DNA of 64,000 nucleotides from Mesorhizobium sp. SOD10 (GTDB taxonomy: Bacteria > Pseudomonadota > Alphaproteobacteria > Rhizobiales > Rhizobiaceae): positions 682,001-746,000 of the forward strand of contig CCNA01000034.1 of the NCBI GenBank assembly GCA_000824805.1. The letters run 5' to 3'. The notes under the pieces are model-generated. The model ran no database searches. It had not been told where the DNA came from and saw only the letters and a program-made list of their open reading frames with translations. The position numbers and the translations under genes are program-made. This document shows, in pieces, positions 17,011-25,418 of this stretch. Numbering within the stretch: position 1 is the stretch's first letter; every line of letters starts with the position of its first letter.

Positions 17011-17907
17011 ATGGCCGATGTCGTCATCCTCGAAAGCCGCGAAAGGGTGCTGGCCGGCATCCTGTTCACGGCCGCCGCCTATTTCCTGTTTTCGGCGCAG
17101 GATGCCTCGATCAAGCTTCTGGTCGCCGGCATGACGGTCTGGCAGATCATGTTCGTGCGCTCGATCACCGTGCTCCTCGCCTGCGGCGCGATCGGAGGGA
17201 AGCGGCTGTTTGCCGACATGATCGTTTCGCCGATCGTCAGGCCGATGCTGGTGCGCAGCGCTTTCACGCTGGCCGCCTGGCTTTGCTACTACAACGCCGC
17301 CCGCTCGCTGCAGCTTGCCGAGCTCACCACCATCTACTACGCCGCGCCGATCATCGTCACCGTGCTGTCGGTGCTGATCCTGGGCGAGACGGTGCCGCTG
17401 CTGCGCTGGATCGCAGTGTTCATCGGCTTCGTCGGCGTCTTTATCGCCTGCGATCCGACGCGGCTCGGCCTCTCCGTGCCGGTGCTTCTGGTGCTGGCCG
17501 CCGCGGTTTTGTGGGGCATCGCCGTGGTGCTCTTGCGCAAGACGGCGCTGCAGGAGCGCACGACGATCCAGTTGGTGCTCAACAATTTCTATTTCCTGCT
17601 CTTCTCGGCCGTGCCGGCGCTGCTCTGGTGGCGCATGCCCGATTGGCGGCAGCTTCTTTTGCTCGTCAGCGTCGGGGCGCTCGGCGGGGTGGCTCAATAT
17701 GTACTGTTCGAAGGCATGAAGCGCGCGCCGGTGTCGATCATCGCGCCGTTCGAATACACTTCGCTGGTCTGGGCCTTCGCACTGGGCTACGCCATCTGGG
17801 GCGACGTGCCGCGCACGGAAGTGTTCATGGGCGCGGCGCTGATCATTGGCGCCGGCCTGCTCATCGTCGGCAACGAGCATTTCCGCAGACGGGAACACGC
17901 CTCATGA
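17011..17907 (+). CDS. EamA/DMT family transporter
   Basis: A 298-residue integral membrane protein with about ten hydrophobic segments arranged as two EamA repeats, each with the AELTTIYYAAPIIVTVLS / FEYTSLVWAFALGYAIWGD type end. It belongs to the drug/metabolite transporter superfamily; the substrate is unknown. A second DMT gene starts 37 bases after it in the same direction, so the two probably form an operon, and the products may work alone or as a pair. Confidence 0.88.
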   Translation: MADVVILESRERVLAGILFTAAAYFLFSAQDASIKLLVAGMTVWQIMFVRSITVLLACGAIGGKRLFADMIVSPIVRPMLVRSAFTLAAWLCYYNAARSLQLAELTTIYYAAPIIVTVLSVLILGETVPLLRWIAVFIGFVGVFIACDPTRLGLSVPVLLVLAAAVLWGIAVVLLRKTALQERTTIQLVLNNFYFLLFSAVPALLWWRMPDWRQLLLLVSVGALGGVAQYVLFEGMKRAPVSIIAPFEYTSLVWAFALGYAIWGDVPRTEVFMGAALIIGAGLLIVGNEHFRRREHAS

Positions 17908-17944
17908 CAGAGGGCTGTCAGGAGCAACTGGTTAGGCTGGCGCC

Positions 17945-18856
17945 ATGACGGAGACGCTTGACATGCCCGAAAAGCTTGCGCCCGCCGACGTGGCGGCCGA
18001 GCGCACGCTCGGCATCATCCTGGTATCGGCATCGGCTGTCGCCTTCGCGCTCACCGGCGTGCTGACCAAGTCGATCCATGCGGACCCGCTGACCATCACC
18101 TGCTGGCGCGGCTTTTTCGGCTCGATCCTGATCACGCTCTATGTGCTGTGGCGCCGGCGCCGCTCGGGCGGACGCGAGAGCCTGAGATTGGGCTGGCGGG
18201 GCTGGCTGCTCGCGATCGAGGGCGCTGCCGCCAGCATCGCCTTCATCTCGGCCTTCAAATTCACCTATGTCGCCAATGTCGCCGTCATCTACGCGACCTC
18301 GCCCTTCATCGCGGCACTGCTTGCCTTCCTGCTCGTGCGGGAAAAGTTCCGGCTGCAGACCATGGTCGCGGCCGCCGTATCGCTGTGCGGCGTCGCCATC
18401 ATGGTGGGCGCCGGCCTCGGCAGCGGACACCTGTTCGGTGACGGGCTGGCGCTTTTGATGACCACCGGCAGCGCGCTCTACATGATTATGGTGCGCGCTT
18501 TCCGCGACTCGCCGGTCGTGTGGGCGGGCGCCGTCTCGGCCTTCCTGCTTTTCGTGCTCGGCTGGTTCGTCACCGATCCGCTGGCCGTCTCGACGCGCGA
18601 CGTGGTGCTGCTTGCCACCTTCGGCTGCTCCTTCGCGCTGGCCTCGATCCTGTGGACGGAAGGCTCGCGGCTGATCCCGTCGGCCGAAGCCGGGCTGCTC
18701 GGCTCGGCCGAGGTGCCCTTCGCCATCCTGTTTGCCCTGCTGTTCCTCGGCGAGGTTCCGCCGATGGCCAGCGTCATCGGCGGCGCCATCGTGCTTTGCG
18801 CGGTCTTTGCCCATGCCGGGCGCGACTGGCTGAAGGCGAAGTCGGCGACGGCGTAA
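17945..18856 (+). CDS. EamA/DMT family transporter
   Basis: A 303-residue DMT-superfamily protein with two EamA repeats and about ten membrane segments, after a polar N-terminus of some 20 residues (MTETLDMPEKLAPADVAAER). Diagnostic parts are ALTGVLTKSIHADPLTITCWRG, VANVAVIYATSPFIAALLA and SAEAGLLGSAEVPFAILFALLFLGE. The substrate is unknown. It follows another DMT gene by 37 bases and is only moderately similar to it, so the pair is probably an old duplication or two unrelated family members. Confidence 0.88.
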   Translation: MTETLDMPEKLAPADVAAERTLGIILVSASAVAFALTGVLTKSIHADPLTITCWRGFFGSILITLYVLWRRRRSGGRESLRLGWRGWLLAIEGAAASIAFISAFKFTYVANVAVIYATSPFIAALLAFLLVREKFRLQTMVAAAVSLCGVAIMVGAGLGSGHLFGDGLALLMTTGSALYMIMVRAFRDSPVVWAGAVSAFLLFVLGWFVTDPLAVSTRDVVLLATFGCSFALASILWTEGSRLIPSAEAGLLGSAEVPFAILFALLFLGEVPPMASVIGGAIVLCAVFAHAGRDWLKAKSATA

Positions 18857-18889
18857 AAATATTTCGCCACTCACGGAACCATCATCCGG

Positions 18890-18985
18890 CTCAGGCATTG
18901 TTAGATCGACGGGTCACCCCCCAAGTCCCCCCAAACCCCTCGACCCGTCCGACTAGAAGCCGACCCGCAAAAAGGTCGGCTTTTT
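18890..18985 (+). ncRNA. Candidate small RNA or structured 3' UTR with a C-rich loop
   Basis: After the second DMT gene, gacgggtc (18908-18915) pairs with gacccgtc (18942-18949) and encloses a 26-base loop made mostly of C runs. This is followed at 18958-18985 by a rho-independent terminator (agccgacc / ggtcggct then TTTTT). A C-rich loop before a terminator is the layout of several alphaproteobacterial regulatory RNAs that bind Shine-Dalgarno sequences. No convincing promoter is seen, so it may instead be the processed end of the DMT mRNA. The 5' end given is a guess. Confidence 0.35.
18958..18985 (+). terminator. Rho-independent terminator
   Basis: Stem agccgacc / ggtcggct with loop cgcaaaaa, followed by TTTTT. 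It ends transcription from the DMT pair or from the candidate small RNA. Confidence 0.85.
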
Positions 18986-19036
18986 CTTTGGGAATTGTTT
19001 GTTCGGGATTCCCGGGATATCGCACCGCGATTTTTA

Positions 19037-19891
19037 TCAGGACGACAAGGCCAGCCCGCCGCCGAGAAGCTCCGCCAGATCCCGCGCTGGGCGGGCGGCT
19101 TCGCGGCCGAGCCGAATGGCGAAATCGGCCATCGGCAACGGCGGCAGGTTGAAATCGGCAGGTGCCTCGACGATGCCGGAATGGGCAAAACGCCGGGTGC
19201 GCGGCGTCAGTGCGATGCCGGCATTGACCGCGCTGCGCAGACCGGCAAGGCTGGCGCTTCCGGCGGCGATACGGTAGCGGCGGCCGGCAGCGTCCAGCGC
19301 GTTGAGCGCGGCCTCGCGGAAGCCGCAATAGGGATCGAGCAGCGCCAGCGGCACCACCTCCTGCCGCGCCGCCAGCCCTTTTTCCGAGCACAGCCACAGC
19401 ATCGGCTCGCTGATCACAGCGGCTTCATCCGGCGATGGGGAATGGCGCATGGTGATCACGAGGTCGAGCTGGCCCGCCTGCAGCGCCGACCCGAGTTCCA
19501 TGGAACGGCCGACGCGCAGCTCGATCCTGACGCGCGGATGGCTGATCGCGAAGGCGCGCAACAGGTCCGGCAGGCCGTGGTCGGCGAAATCCTGCGTCGT
19601 GCCGATGGCTATGCGGCCGCCGGCGCGCGCGCCTTTCAGCGCCAGCCAGGCTTCGGTGTGGACGGCAAGAATGCGCCGTGCATGGCCGACAAGGTCTTCG
19701 CCTGCCGGCGTCAACCCGCGTCCCCTGCCCTGCGGGGTGAGTAGCGGCTCGCCGACGATCTCTTCCAGCCGCTGCATCTGCGCGGTCACCGCCGACGGCG
19801 TGCGGCCGACAGCGGACGCGGCCTTGGCGAGCGAGCCGCCGTCGACGAAGGCGAGAAAGGTTTTCAGCAGATCGGGATCGAGCGTTTCCAT
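19037..19891 (-). CDS. LysR family transcriptional regulator
   Basis: A 284-residue regulator. The winged helix-turn-helix is at residues 5-64 (LLKTFLAFVDGGSLAKAASAVGRTPSAVTAQMQRLE), and the rest is a periplasmic-binding-protein-like effector domain beginning near residue 92 (GGRIAIGTTQDFADHGL). It is divergent from a tautomerase-like gene, and the 112-base gap has a dyad ATCGAAT-N15-ATTCGAT, so it probably controls that gene and itself. The effector is unknown. Confidence 0.9.
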   Translation of the reverse strand: METLDPDLLKTFLAFVDGGSLAKAASAVGRTPSAVTAQMQRLEEIVGEPLLTPQGRGRGLTPAGEDLVGHARRILAVHTEAWLALKGARAGGRIAIGTTQDFADHGLPDLLRAFAISHPRVRIELRVGRSMELGSALQAGQLDLVITMRHSPSPDEAAVISEPMLWLCSEKGLAARQEVVPLALLDPYCGFREAALNALDAAGRRYRIAAGSASLAGLRSAVNAGIALTPRTRRFAHSGIVEAPADFNLPPLPMADFAIRLGREAARPARDLAELLGGGLALSS

Positions 19892-19902
19892 ACTTCGACG
19901 AT

Positions 19903-19931
19903 ATCGAATCGTTTATCAAAAACAATTCGAT
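19903..19931. promoter_or_regulatory. Likely LysR operator between the LysR and tautomerase genes
   Basis: A perfect 7-bp dyad, ATCGAAT (19903-19909) and ATTCGAT (19925-19931), with a 15-base AT-rich centre. It overlaps a cgatatcg palindrome at 19899-19906. A TATGAT -10-like box lies at 19943-19948 toward the tautomerase gene with no good -35, as expected for an activator-dependent promoter. Confidence 0.6.
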
Positions 19932-20003
19932 TTTTTTGATGTTATGATGATGGCACCATCCTTCCATTCGAAGGCACAAGACCTCGAACCGAAGGAGAGA
20001 AAC

Positions 20004-20411
20004 ATGCCGATCATCAATGTCAGCGTCACCGGCAGGCCCGACGCCAAGCTGTCCGCCGCGATCGCCAGAGAGATCACTGAGATCACCGCAAGGGAGTTAC
20101 GCAAGGATCCGACGATCACCGCGGTCGCCGTCAACTATATGGATCCGCAGCACTGGTTCGCCGGTGGCAAGTCGCTGGCCGAGCTCGGGAACAACACGTT
20201 CTGGCTGGACATCAAGGTCGTCGACGGCACAAACACCAAGCTTGAGCTCGAAGCCTATCTCATGGCGATCTTCGAGGCTTTCGGCCGGCTGCTCCAATGC
20301 GTGCATGAGGAAAGCTACGCTTTGGTGCACGAGGTGCCGGCGGCGGCCTACGGCTTTGGCGGCAAGAGCCAGGAGTTCCGCTTCATCAGCGGGAGGCTGA
20401 AGGCGGCGTAG
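20004..20411 (+). CDS. Tautomerase family protein
   Basis: A 135-residue protein resembling 4-oxalocrotonate tautomerase/MIF-like enzymes. It begins MPIINVSVTGRPDAK; after removal of Met the N-terminal Pro would be the catalytic base, as in the family. A good ribosome site (gaaggagag) lies just before the ATG at 20004. The length suits a fused or long-form tautomerase. It is divergent from a LysR gene, which suggests induction by an aromatic or unsaturated acid, though the substrate is unknown. Downstream is a perfect 24-bp inverted repeat. Confidence 0.78.
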   Translation: MPIINVSVTGRPDAKLSAAIAREITEITARELRKDPTITAVAVNYMDPQHWFAGGKSLAELGNNTFWLDIKVVDGTNTKLELEAYLMAIFEAFGRLLQCVHEESYALVHEVPAAAYGFGGKSQEFRFISGRLKAA

Positions 20412-20415
20412 GCGT

Positions 20416-20477
20416 CCCTTCTCCCCTTGTGGGCCTGTTGCGCAGTCAGCGAGAACAGGCCCACAAGGGGAGAAGGG
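20416..20477. repeat. Perfect 24-bp inverted repeat
   Basis: The left arm begins cccttctccccttgtgggcc at 20416 and ends at 20439; the exact complement runs from 20454 to 20477. The loop is 14 bases. It starts five bases after the tautomerase stop. It could act as a terminator-like or RNA-stabilising structure, or be a mobile palindromic element. There is no T-run. Confidence 0.85.
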
Positions 20478-20583
20478 GGAGCCCGGCCTTCCCCCCACAT
20501 TGACCTTGCCCCCACTTCCGCTACCTTCTGCCGCCGAAGCGGCCGCTCAAGAGCCGCGCTGGAGGAGACTGGGAGAGAGCGGC

Positions 20584-22806
20584 ATGATCCTGACCCTGGC
20601 GCTGCTGGCGGGCCTTGTTCTTGCCTGGCTGCTGATCGCGGTGATCGAGCGGTTCCGGCTCGACCTGCGCTTCACCCAGGCGCTGCTCTATGTGCCGTTC
20701 AAGCTCGCCTATCGCATCGCCGACAACCGCATCCGCATTGCCCGCAGCGCCAAGACGCCGGTGATCTATGTCGTCTCGCACCAGTCGCGCTTCGAGCCGG
20801 CGCTGATGCTGTCGCTGCTTCCCGACGATACGCTGCATATCCTGGACGACGCCTCGGCGCGCTCGCCCTGGCTGGAGCCGTGGCGCGAGCTTGCCCGCAC
20901 CATCGCCTTCAACGCCGAGCATGTCTTCGTCAGCCGACGGCTGGTGCGCGTGCTGAAGGGCAAGGGGCGGCTTGCCGTCTACCTGCCGGATAATGTCGAG
21001 CCGGATGTCAAATCCTTCCGGCTGTTTCGCGCCATCACCCGCATGGCCATGCAGGCCGACGCCCGCATTGTGCCGATCTTCGTTGCCGGCACGCGCGACC
21101 TGCCGGTGTCGCTGACGCCGAAGGAGAAAGCGCCACGCCATTGGTTCCCGCGGCTGTCGGTGAGCGCGCTGGAGCCGATGACCATCGCCGAGCTTACGGC
21201 GCGCAATCCCGACATGGCCTCCAACACCAACGCGCTGTTCGACCGTTTCGCCGAAGCGCGGCTCTACGGCACCAATCTCGATCGAGGGCTGTTCCTCGCC
21301 ATGCGCGACGCCGCCGATCGCGTTGGCCCTTCGCGCCCGATCATCGAGGATGTGATTTCCGGTTCGCTCAGCTACCGCAAGCTGTTCATCGGCGCTCGCG
21401 TGCTCGGCCGCCATTTCGAGGCGGTGACGGCGCCCGGCGAAGCGGTCGGCGTGCTCTTGCCCAACGCCAATGGCGTGGTGCTCACCTTCGTCGGCCTGAT
21501 CTCGGCGGGCCGCGTCGCCGCAATGGTCAACTACACCGCCGGCCCGGCGAGCGTGACCGCGGCGGTCCGCACCGCCGTGATCCGCACCGTGATCTCGTCC
21601 CGCACCTTCATCGAAAAAGCCGGCATCGACGACATCGTCGCCGCGGTTGAGGCGGGCGGCGCGAAGATGCTCTGGCTGGAGGATGTGCGGGCCAGCGTGA
21701 CAACCCTTGACAAAGTCGCGGCCGCGCTTTTGTGGCGCCTGCCTTTGCAGCGCCAGCAAGCCTCGAAGCCAGCCGTCATCCTGTTCACCTCGGGCTCGGA
21801 AGGCACGCCGAAGGCGGTGGTACTGTCGAGCCGTAACCTGCTCGCCAATGTGATGCAGGCGGAAGCGCGCGTCTCCGTCTCGCCGGCGGACATCCTGCTC
21901 AACGTGCTGCCGGTGTTCCATTCCTTCGGCCTGACCGGCGGCACCATCCTGCCGCTGGTGCTCGGCATAAAGCTGTTCCTTTACCCCTCGCCGCTGCACT
22001 ACAAGATCATCCCCGAGATCGCCCGCAAGGTGAAGCCGACGGTGATGTTCGGCACCGACACCTTCCTTGCCAATTATGCCCGCACCGCCAAGGACGGCGA
22101 CTTCTCCAGCCTGCGCTTCGTCGTGGCCGGCGCGGAAGCGGTGAAGCCGGAAACACGGCGCACCTATCGCGACCGCTTCCAGGCCTCGATCGTCGAAGGC
22201 TTCGGGCTGACCGAAGCCGCGCCCGTCGTGGCGGTGAACACCGCCATCCATGGCCGCGACGGCACGGTCGGGCGGCCGCTGCCGGCCATCCGCATGAAGC
22301 TGGAGCCGGTCGAGGGTATCGCCGAGGGCGGCCGGCTGTGGCTCGACGGGCCGAACATGATGATGGGCTATATGACCGCCGACCGTCCCGGTGAATTGCA
22401 GCTACTGGAAGGCTGGCACGACACCGGCGACATCGTCTCGATCGACCGCGAGGGTTTCATCACCATACGCGGCCGGGCCAAACGCTTCGCCAAGATTGCC
22501 GGCGAGATGGTGTCGCTGGGCGCCGTCGAGGTGCTGGTGCAGTCGCTGTGGCCGGAAGAGCGCCACGCGGCGGTGGCCGTGCCCGACAAGAGGCGCGGCG
22601 AGCGCATCGTGCTGGTCACCACCGCCGACGACGCCAATGCCGAGGAACTGCGCCAGTTCGGCAAGAAGGCGGGTGCCGCCGAATTGATGGTGCCCAACGA
22701 CATCATCAAGGTCGACGAGATCCCGGTGCTGGGTTCGGGCAAGACGGATTACATCTCGGCGCGCAAACTGGCGATCGACCGGCTGGGGCTGAGCGCGGCG
22801 GCTTAG
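20584..22806 (+). CDS. Aas-like fusion: acyltransferase domain plus AMP-binding acyl-ACP/CoA synthetase
   Basis: A 740-residue two-domain protein resembling E. coli Aas, which recycles lysophospholipids. A membrane segment (residues 2-20) and a PlsC-like domain (about 35-215) come first, then an ANL adenylation domain with FTSGSEGTPKAVVLS near residue 398, GFGLTEAAPVV near residue 540, and WHDTGDI near residue 617. The acyltransferase motifs differ from the norm: the HX4D site reads HQSRFE (H66, E71), and the usual FPEG block reads YLPDNVEPD. The ATG at 20584 has gggagagag upstream; a TTG at 20500 would add 28 unlikely residues. It lies close to the pssA/psd lipid genes. Confidence 0.82.
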   Translation: MILTLALLAGLVLAWLLIAVIERFRLDLRFTQALLYVPFKLAYRIADNRIRIARSAKTPVIYVVSHQSRFEPALMLSLLPDDTLHILDDASARSPWLEPWRELARTIAFNAEHVFVSRRLVRVLKGKGRLAVYLPDNVEPDVKSFRLFRAITRMAMQADARIVPIFVAGTRDLPVSLTPKEKAPRHWFPRLSVSALEPMTIAELTARNPDMASNTNALFDRFAEARLYGTNLDRGLFLAMRDAADRVGPSRPIIEDVISGSLSYRKLFIGARVLGRHFEAVTAPGEAVGVLLPNANGVVLTFVGLISAGRVAAMVNYTAGPASVTAAVRTAVIRTVISSRTFIEKAGIDDIVAAVEAGGAKMLWLEDVRASVTTLDKVAAALLWRLPLQRQQASKPAVILFTSGSEGTPKAVVLSSRNLLANVMQAEARVSVSPADILLNVLPVFHSFGLTGGTILPLVLGIKLFLYPSPLHYKIIPEIARKVKPTVMFGTDTFLANYARTAKDGDFSSLRFVVAGAEAVKPETRRTYRDRFQASIVEGFGLTEAAPVVAVNTAIHGRDGTVGRPLPAIRMKLEPVEGIAEGGRLWLDGPNMMMGYMTADRPGELQLLEGWHDTGDIVSIDREGFITIRGRAKRFAKIAGEMVSLGAVEVLVQSLWPEERHAAVAVPDKRRGERIVLVTTADDANAEELRQFGKKAGAAELMVPNDIIKVDEIPVLGSGKTDYISARKLAIDRLGLSAAA

Positions 22807-22819
22807 ATAGGCGCCGGCT

Positions 22820-23635
22820 TTAACCGATATCCGAGGGCGGCACCTTTTCGCCTTCGCGCATGGCCCGCTTCGAATAGGCGCGCACGGAGAGCGGCAGGAA
22901 CAGCAGGTACCCTGCGACCGAAGCGGTCAGCGTGTACCAGGGATAGGTCATTAGCAAGAGGATGTAGAGCACCACGCCGAGGATGACCGGCAGCACCCTG
23001 TCGCCCGGAACCTTGACGCTCTTGCCCGAATAGACCGGCAGACGGCTGACAAGAAGGAAGGCGATGAGCACGGTGAAGCCGGTGGCGATGAAGGCGGCCG
23101 GCCGGCTGGGCTCGAGCCCGAGCCGCAGGAAATAGAGATAGAGCGGCAGCATGACCAGAACGGCGCCGGCCGGAGCCGGCACGCCGACGAAATATTCGGT
23201 CTGCCATGCCGGCTGGTCGGTGTCGTCGGCCAGCACGTTGAAGCGGGCAAGCCGCATGCCGCAGGCGATGGTGAAGAGAAGTGCCGCGATCCAGCCCGGC
23301 GAGCCGGCGCGATCGAGCAGGAAGGCGTAGAGCACCAGGGCCGGCGCAACGCCGAAATTGACGATGTCGGCCAGCGAATCCATCTGCGCGCCGAATTTCG
23401 AGGTGGCCTTCAGCATGCGCGCCAGCCGCCCGTCGATGCCGTCCAGGAAGGCGGCGAGCAGCACCATGACCACTGCGATCTCGAAGCGGTTCTCGAAGGC
23501 GAAGCGGATGCCCGAAAGGCCGGCGCAGATGGCAAGCACCGTGACCAGGTTGGGCAGCACCATGCGCATCGGGATCTCGCGGATGCGCGGTCCGCCGCTG
23601 GCGTGGGCCTCGAATTTCTTGAACGGCGCGCCCAA
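22820..23635 (-). CDS. pssA: CDP-diacylglycerol--serine O-phosphatidyltransferase
   Basis: A 271-residue membrane enzyme that makes phosphatidylserine from CDP-diacylglycerol and serine. The CDP-alcohol phosphotransferase signature D-x2-DG-x2-AR-x8-G-x3-D-x3-D is complete (DGIDGRLAR ... GAQMDSLAD, starting at D65). About seven hydrophobic segments follow. It sits three bases downstream of psd in the same direction, so the two enzymes of phosphatidylethanolamine synthesis are one operon. It ends convergently with the Aas-like gene. Confidence 0.96.
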   Translation of the reverse strand: MGAPFKKFEAHASGGPRIREIPMRMVLPNLVTVLAICAGLSGIRFAFENRFEIAVVMVLLAAFLDGIDGRLARMLKATSKFGAQMDSLADIVNFGVAPALVLYAFLLDRAGSPGWIAALLFTIACGMRLARFNVLADDTDQPAWQTEYFVGVPAPAGAVLVMLPLYLYFLRLGLEPSRPAAFIATGFTVLIAFLLVSRLPVYSGKSVKVPGDRVLPVILGVVLYILLLMTYPWYTLTASVAGYLLFLPLSVRAYSKRAMREGEKVPPSDIG

Positions 23636-23638
23636 TGC

Positions 23639-24337
23639 TCAGGAAATCCTGACCAAGGGCGTGACCGCCGTGCCGCCAAATTCGGCAAGCACCGTCTCGC
23701 CGCCGACCGCCGTCTGGCCCACCGCGACGCGCGGCACGGCGCCCGAGGGCAGGAAAACATCGACGCGCGAGCCGAAGCGGATCAGGCCGAAACGCTCGCC
23801 GATGGCGATCGTACCGCCGGCCTCGGCCCAGCAGACGATGCGGCGCGCCACCAGCCCGGCGATCTGCACGGCGGCGATCGTGCCGTTCGGGCTGTCGATG
23901 ACCAGGCCGTTGCGCTCGTTCTCGGCGCTCGCCTTGTCGAGCTCGGCATTGAGGAATTTGCCGGGCTTGTGCTCGATGCGCGTGATCCGGCCGCGCACCG
24001 GCGCGCGGTTGATGTGGCAGGAAAACACGTTCATGAACACCGATATCCGGGTCATCTCGCCCGAGCCCAGGCCAAGCTCGCTCGGCGGCACGGCAGGCCC
24101 GACCGCCGAGATCACGCCGTCGGCCGGGCTCACCACCAGCCGGTCGTCGACCGGCGTGACGCGCTCGGGATCGCGGTAGAAATAGATGCACCATGCGGTG
24201 AGGATCAGCCCGATCCAGAACAGGATCGAGGAGAAATAGCCGAGAAACAGCGTTGCCGCGGCGAAGGCGGCGATGAAGGGATAGCCTTCGCGATGGATCG
24301 GGACGAACGTGTTCTTGACGGAGTCGAGAAGCGTCAT
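23639..24337 (-). CDS. psd: Phosphatidylserine decarboxylase
   Basis: A 232-residue proenzyme of the short PSD-A type. It makes phosphatidylethanolamine at the inner membrane and needs self-cleavage to form a pyruvoyl group. The cleavage site is Gly189-Ser190 in LIRFGSRVDVFLP. An N-terminal hydrophobic region (residues 20-50) anchors the protein, and SVFMNVFSCHINRAPVRG near residue 100 is a family block. It is the first gene of the psd-pssA operon. Confidence 0.96.
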   Translation of the reverse strand: MTLLDSVKNTFVPIHREGYPFIAAFAAATLFLGYFSSILFWIGLILTAWCIYFYRDPERVTPVDDRLVVSPADGVISAVGPAVPPSELGLGSGEMTRISVFMNVFSCHINRAPVRGRITRIEHKPGKFLNAELDKASAENERNGLVIDSPNGTIAAVQIAGLVARRIVCWAEAGGTIAIGERFGLIRFGSRVDVFLPSGAVPRVAVGQTAVGGETVLAEFGGTAVTPLVRIS

Positions 24338-24524
24338 AGGACTTTGGGGGCGGTCCCTGTTTCAGGTTGCGCCTCAATAGCCGAAAGCCCCCCTCCCCGC
24401 AACGCAACAATGGGAAAGAGTGAGCGGCGGGTACGGCGATGATAGCCGCGACTTTCAACACGACTGTAGGAACCCGGCCATCTCATCCGTCCTAGGCTGG
24501 ACAACGCGCCCAGGGAGCCGGCCA

Positions 24525-25418
24525 ATGTCGTCATCGAGCAGCGTCAGGAAAGCCAATATCATCATGGAAGGCCTCGCCTTCGGCGAATCTCCGCGCTGGC
24601 ATGAGGGGCGGCTCTGGCTTTGCAACTGGGGCACCGGCGAGATTGTCGCCGTGGACGAAGAGGGCAAGAGCGAGGTCATGCTGACCGTGCCGGCCGTCCT
24701 GCCCTATTCGATCGACTGGCTGTCTGATGGGCGACTGCTCGTCGTTTCGGGTCGGGATGGCCTTCTGCTCCGGCAGGAGGCAAATGGCGGGCTCGTCGCA
24801 CATGCCGACCTCACGGGACTGTCGAAGAACTCGTGGAACGAAATTGTCGTCGATGGCCGCAACCACGTCTACGTCAATGGCGGCGGACCAGCAGCGGCAC
24901 CGGGCGAGCATTTCGGGCCGGGCACCATCGTGGTGGTCGCGGCGGACGGCACGCTGCGACAGGTTGCCGAGGATATCGCCTTCGCCAACGGCATGGCGGT
25001 GACACCGGACAACCGGACGCTGATCGTCGCCGAATCTCACGCCAGGCGGCTGACCGCCTTCGATATTGGCGAAGACGGCAGCCTTTCCAAGCGGCGCGTC
25101 TGGGCTGAGCTCGGCAACGACTATCCCGACGGCATCTGCATCGATGCCGAAGGCTGTGTGTGGTATGCCGATGTACCGAACCGGCACTGCGTCAGGGTGC
25201 GCGAGGGCGGCGAGAAAGTCGACAAGGTCGAGGTCGATCGCGGCTGCTTTGCCTGCGTGCTGGGCGGAGCCGACGGCAAGACGCTTTTCATCCTCGCCGC
25301 CGAATGGCGCGGCTTCGAAAACATGGTGAGCGACTCTCGCACCGGTCAGGTGCTGAGCATCACCGTAACCGCGCCTGGCGCCGGATGGCCCTCCTACACC
25401 TCCGGCACGCGCTGGTAG
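24525..25418 (+). CDS. SMP-30/gluconolactonase/LRE family protein
   Basis: A 297-residue six-bladed beta-propeller of the SMP-30 family, which includes lactonases that open sugar lactones with a bound divalent metal. Family marks are GLAFGESPRWHEGRLWLCNW near the N-terminus (the Glu is a metal ligand), NEIVVDGRNHVYVNG, GMAVTPDNRTLIVAES and DYPDGICIDAEGCVWYADV. The ATG at 24525 fits the family and has a ggag site; an upstream in-frame ATG at 24420 would add a poorly matching stretch. Its 3' end overlaps the convergent ABM gene by 25 bases. Confidence 0.87.
   Translation: MSSSSSVRKANIIMEGLAFGESPRWHEGRLWLCNWGTGEIVAVDEEGKSEVMLTVPAVLPYSIDWLSDGRLLVVSGRDGLLLRQEANGGLVAHADLTGLSKNSWNEIVVDGRNHVYVNGGGPAAAPGEHFGPGTIVVVAADGTLRQVAEDIAFANGMAVTPDNRTLIVAESHARRLTAFDIGEDGSLSKRRVWAELGNDYPDGICIDAEGCVWYADVPNRHCVRVREGGEKVDKVEVDRGCFACVLGGADGKTLFILAAEWRGFENMVSDSRTGQVLSITVTAPGAGWPSYTSGTRW

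Noticed and set aside
14622..17069. An 815-residue minus-strand open frame
   Set aside because: Only its last 167 residues (from 15125) are the OsmC protein. The rest is antisense to the S10 carboxypeptidase-like gene and has no family features.
18890..18985. A tRNA or tmRNA piece in the C-rich hairpin region
   Set aside because: No cloverleaf, no T-loop consensus and no CCA-like end were seen; the terminator follows directly.
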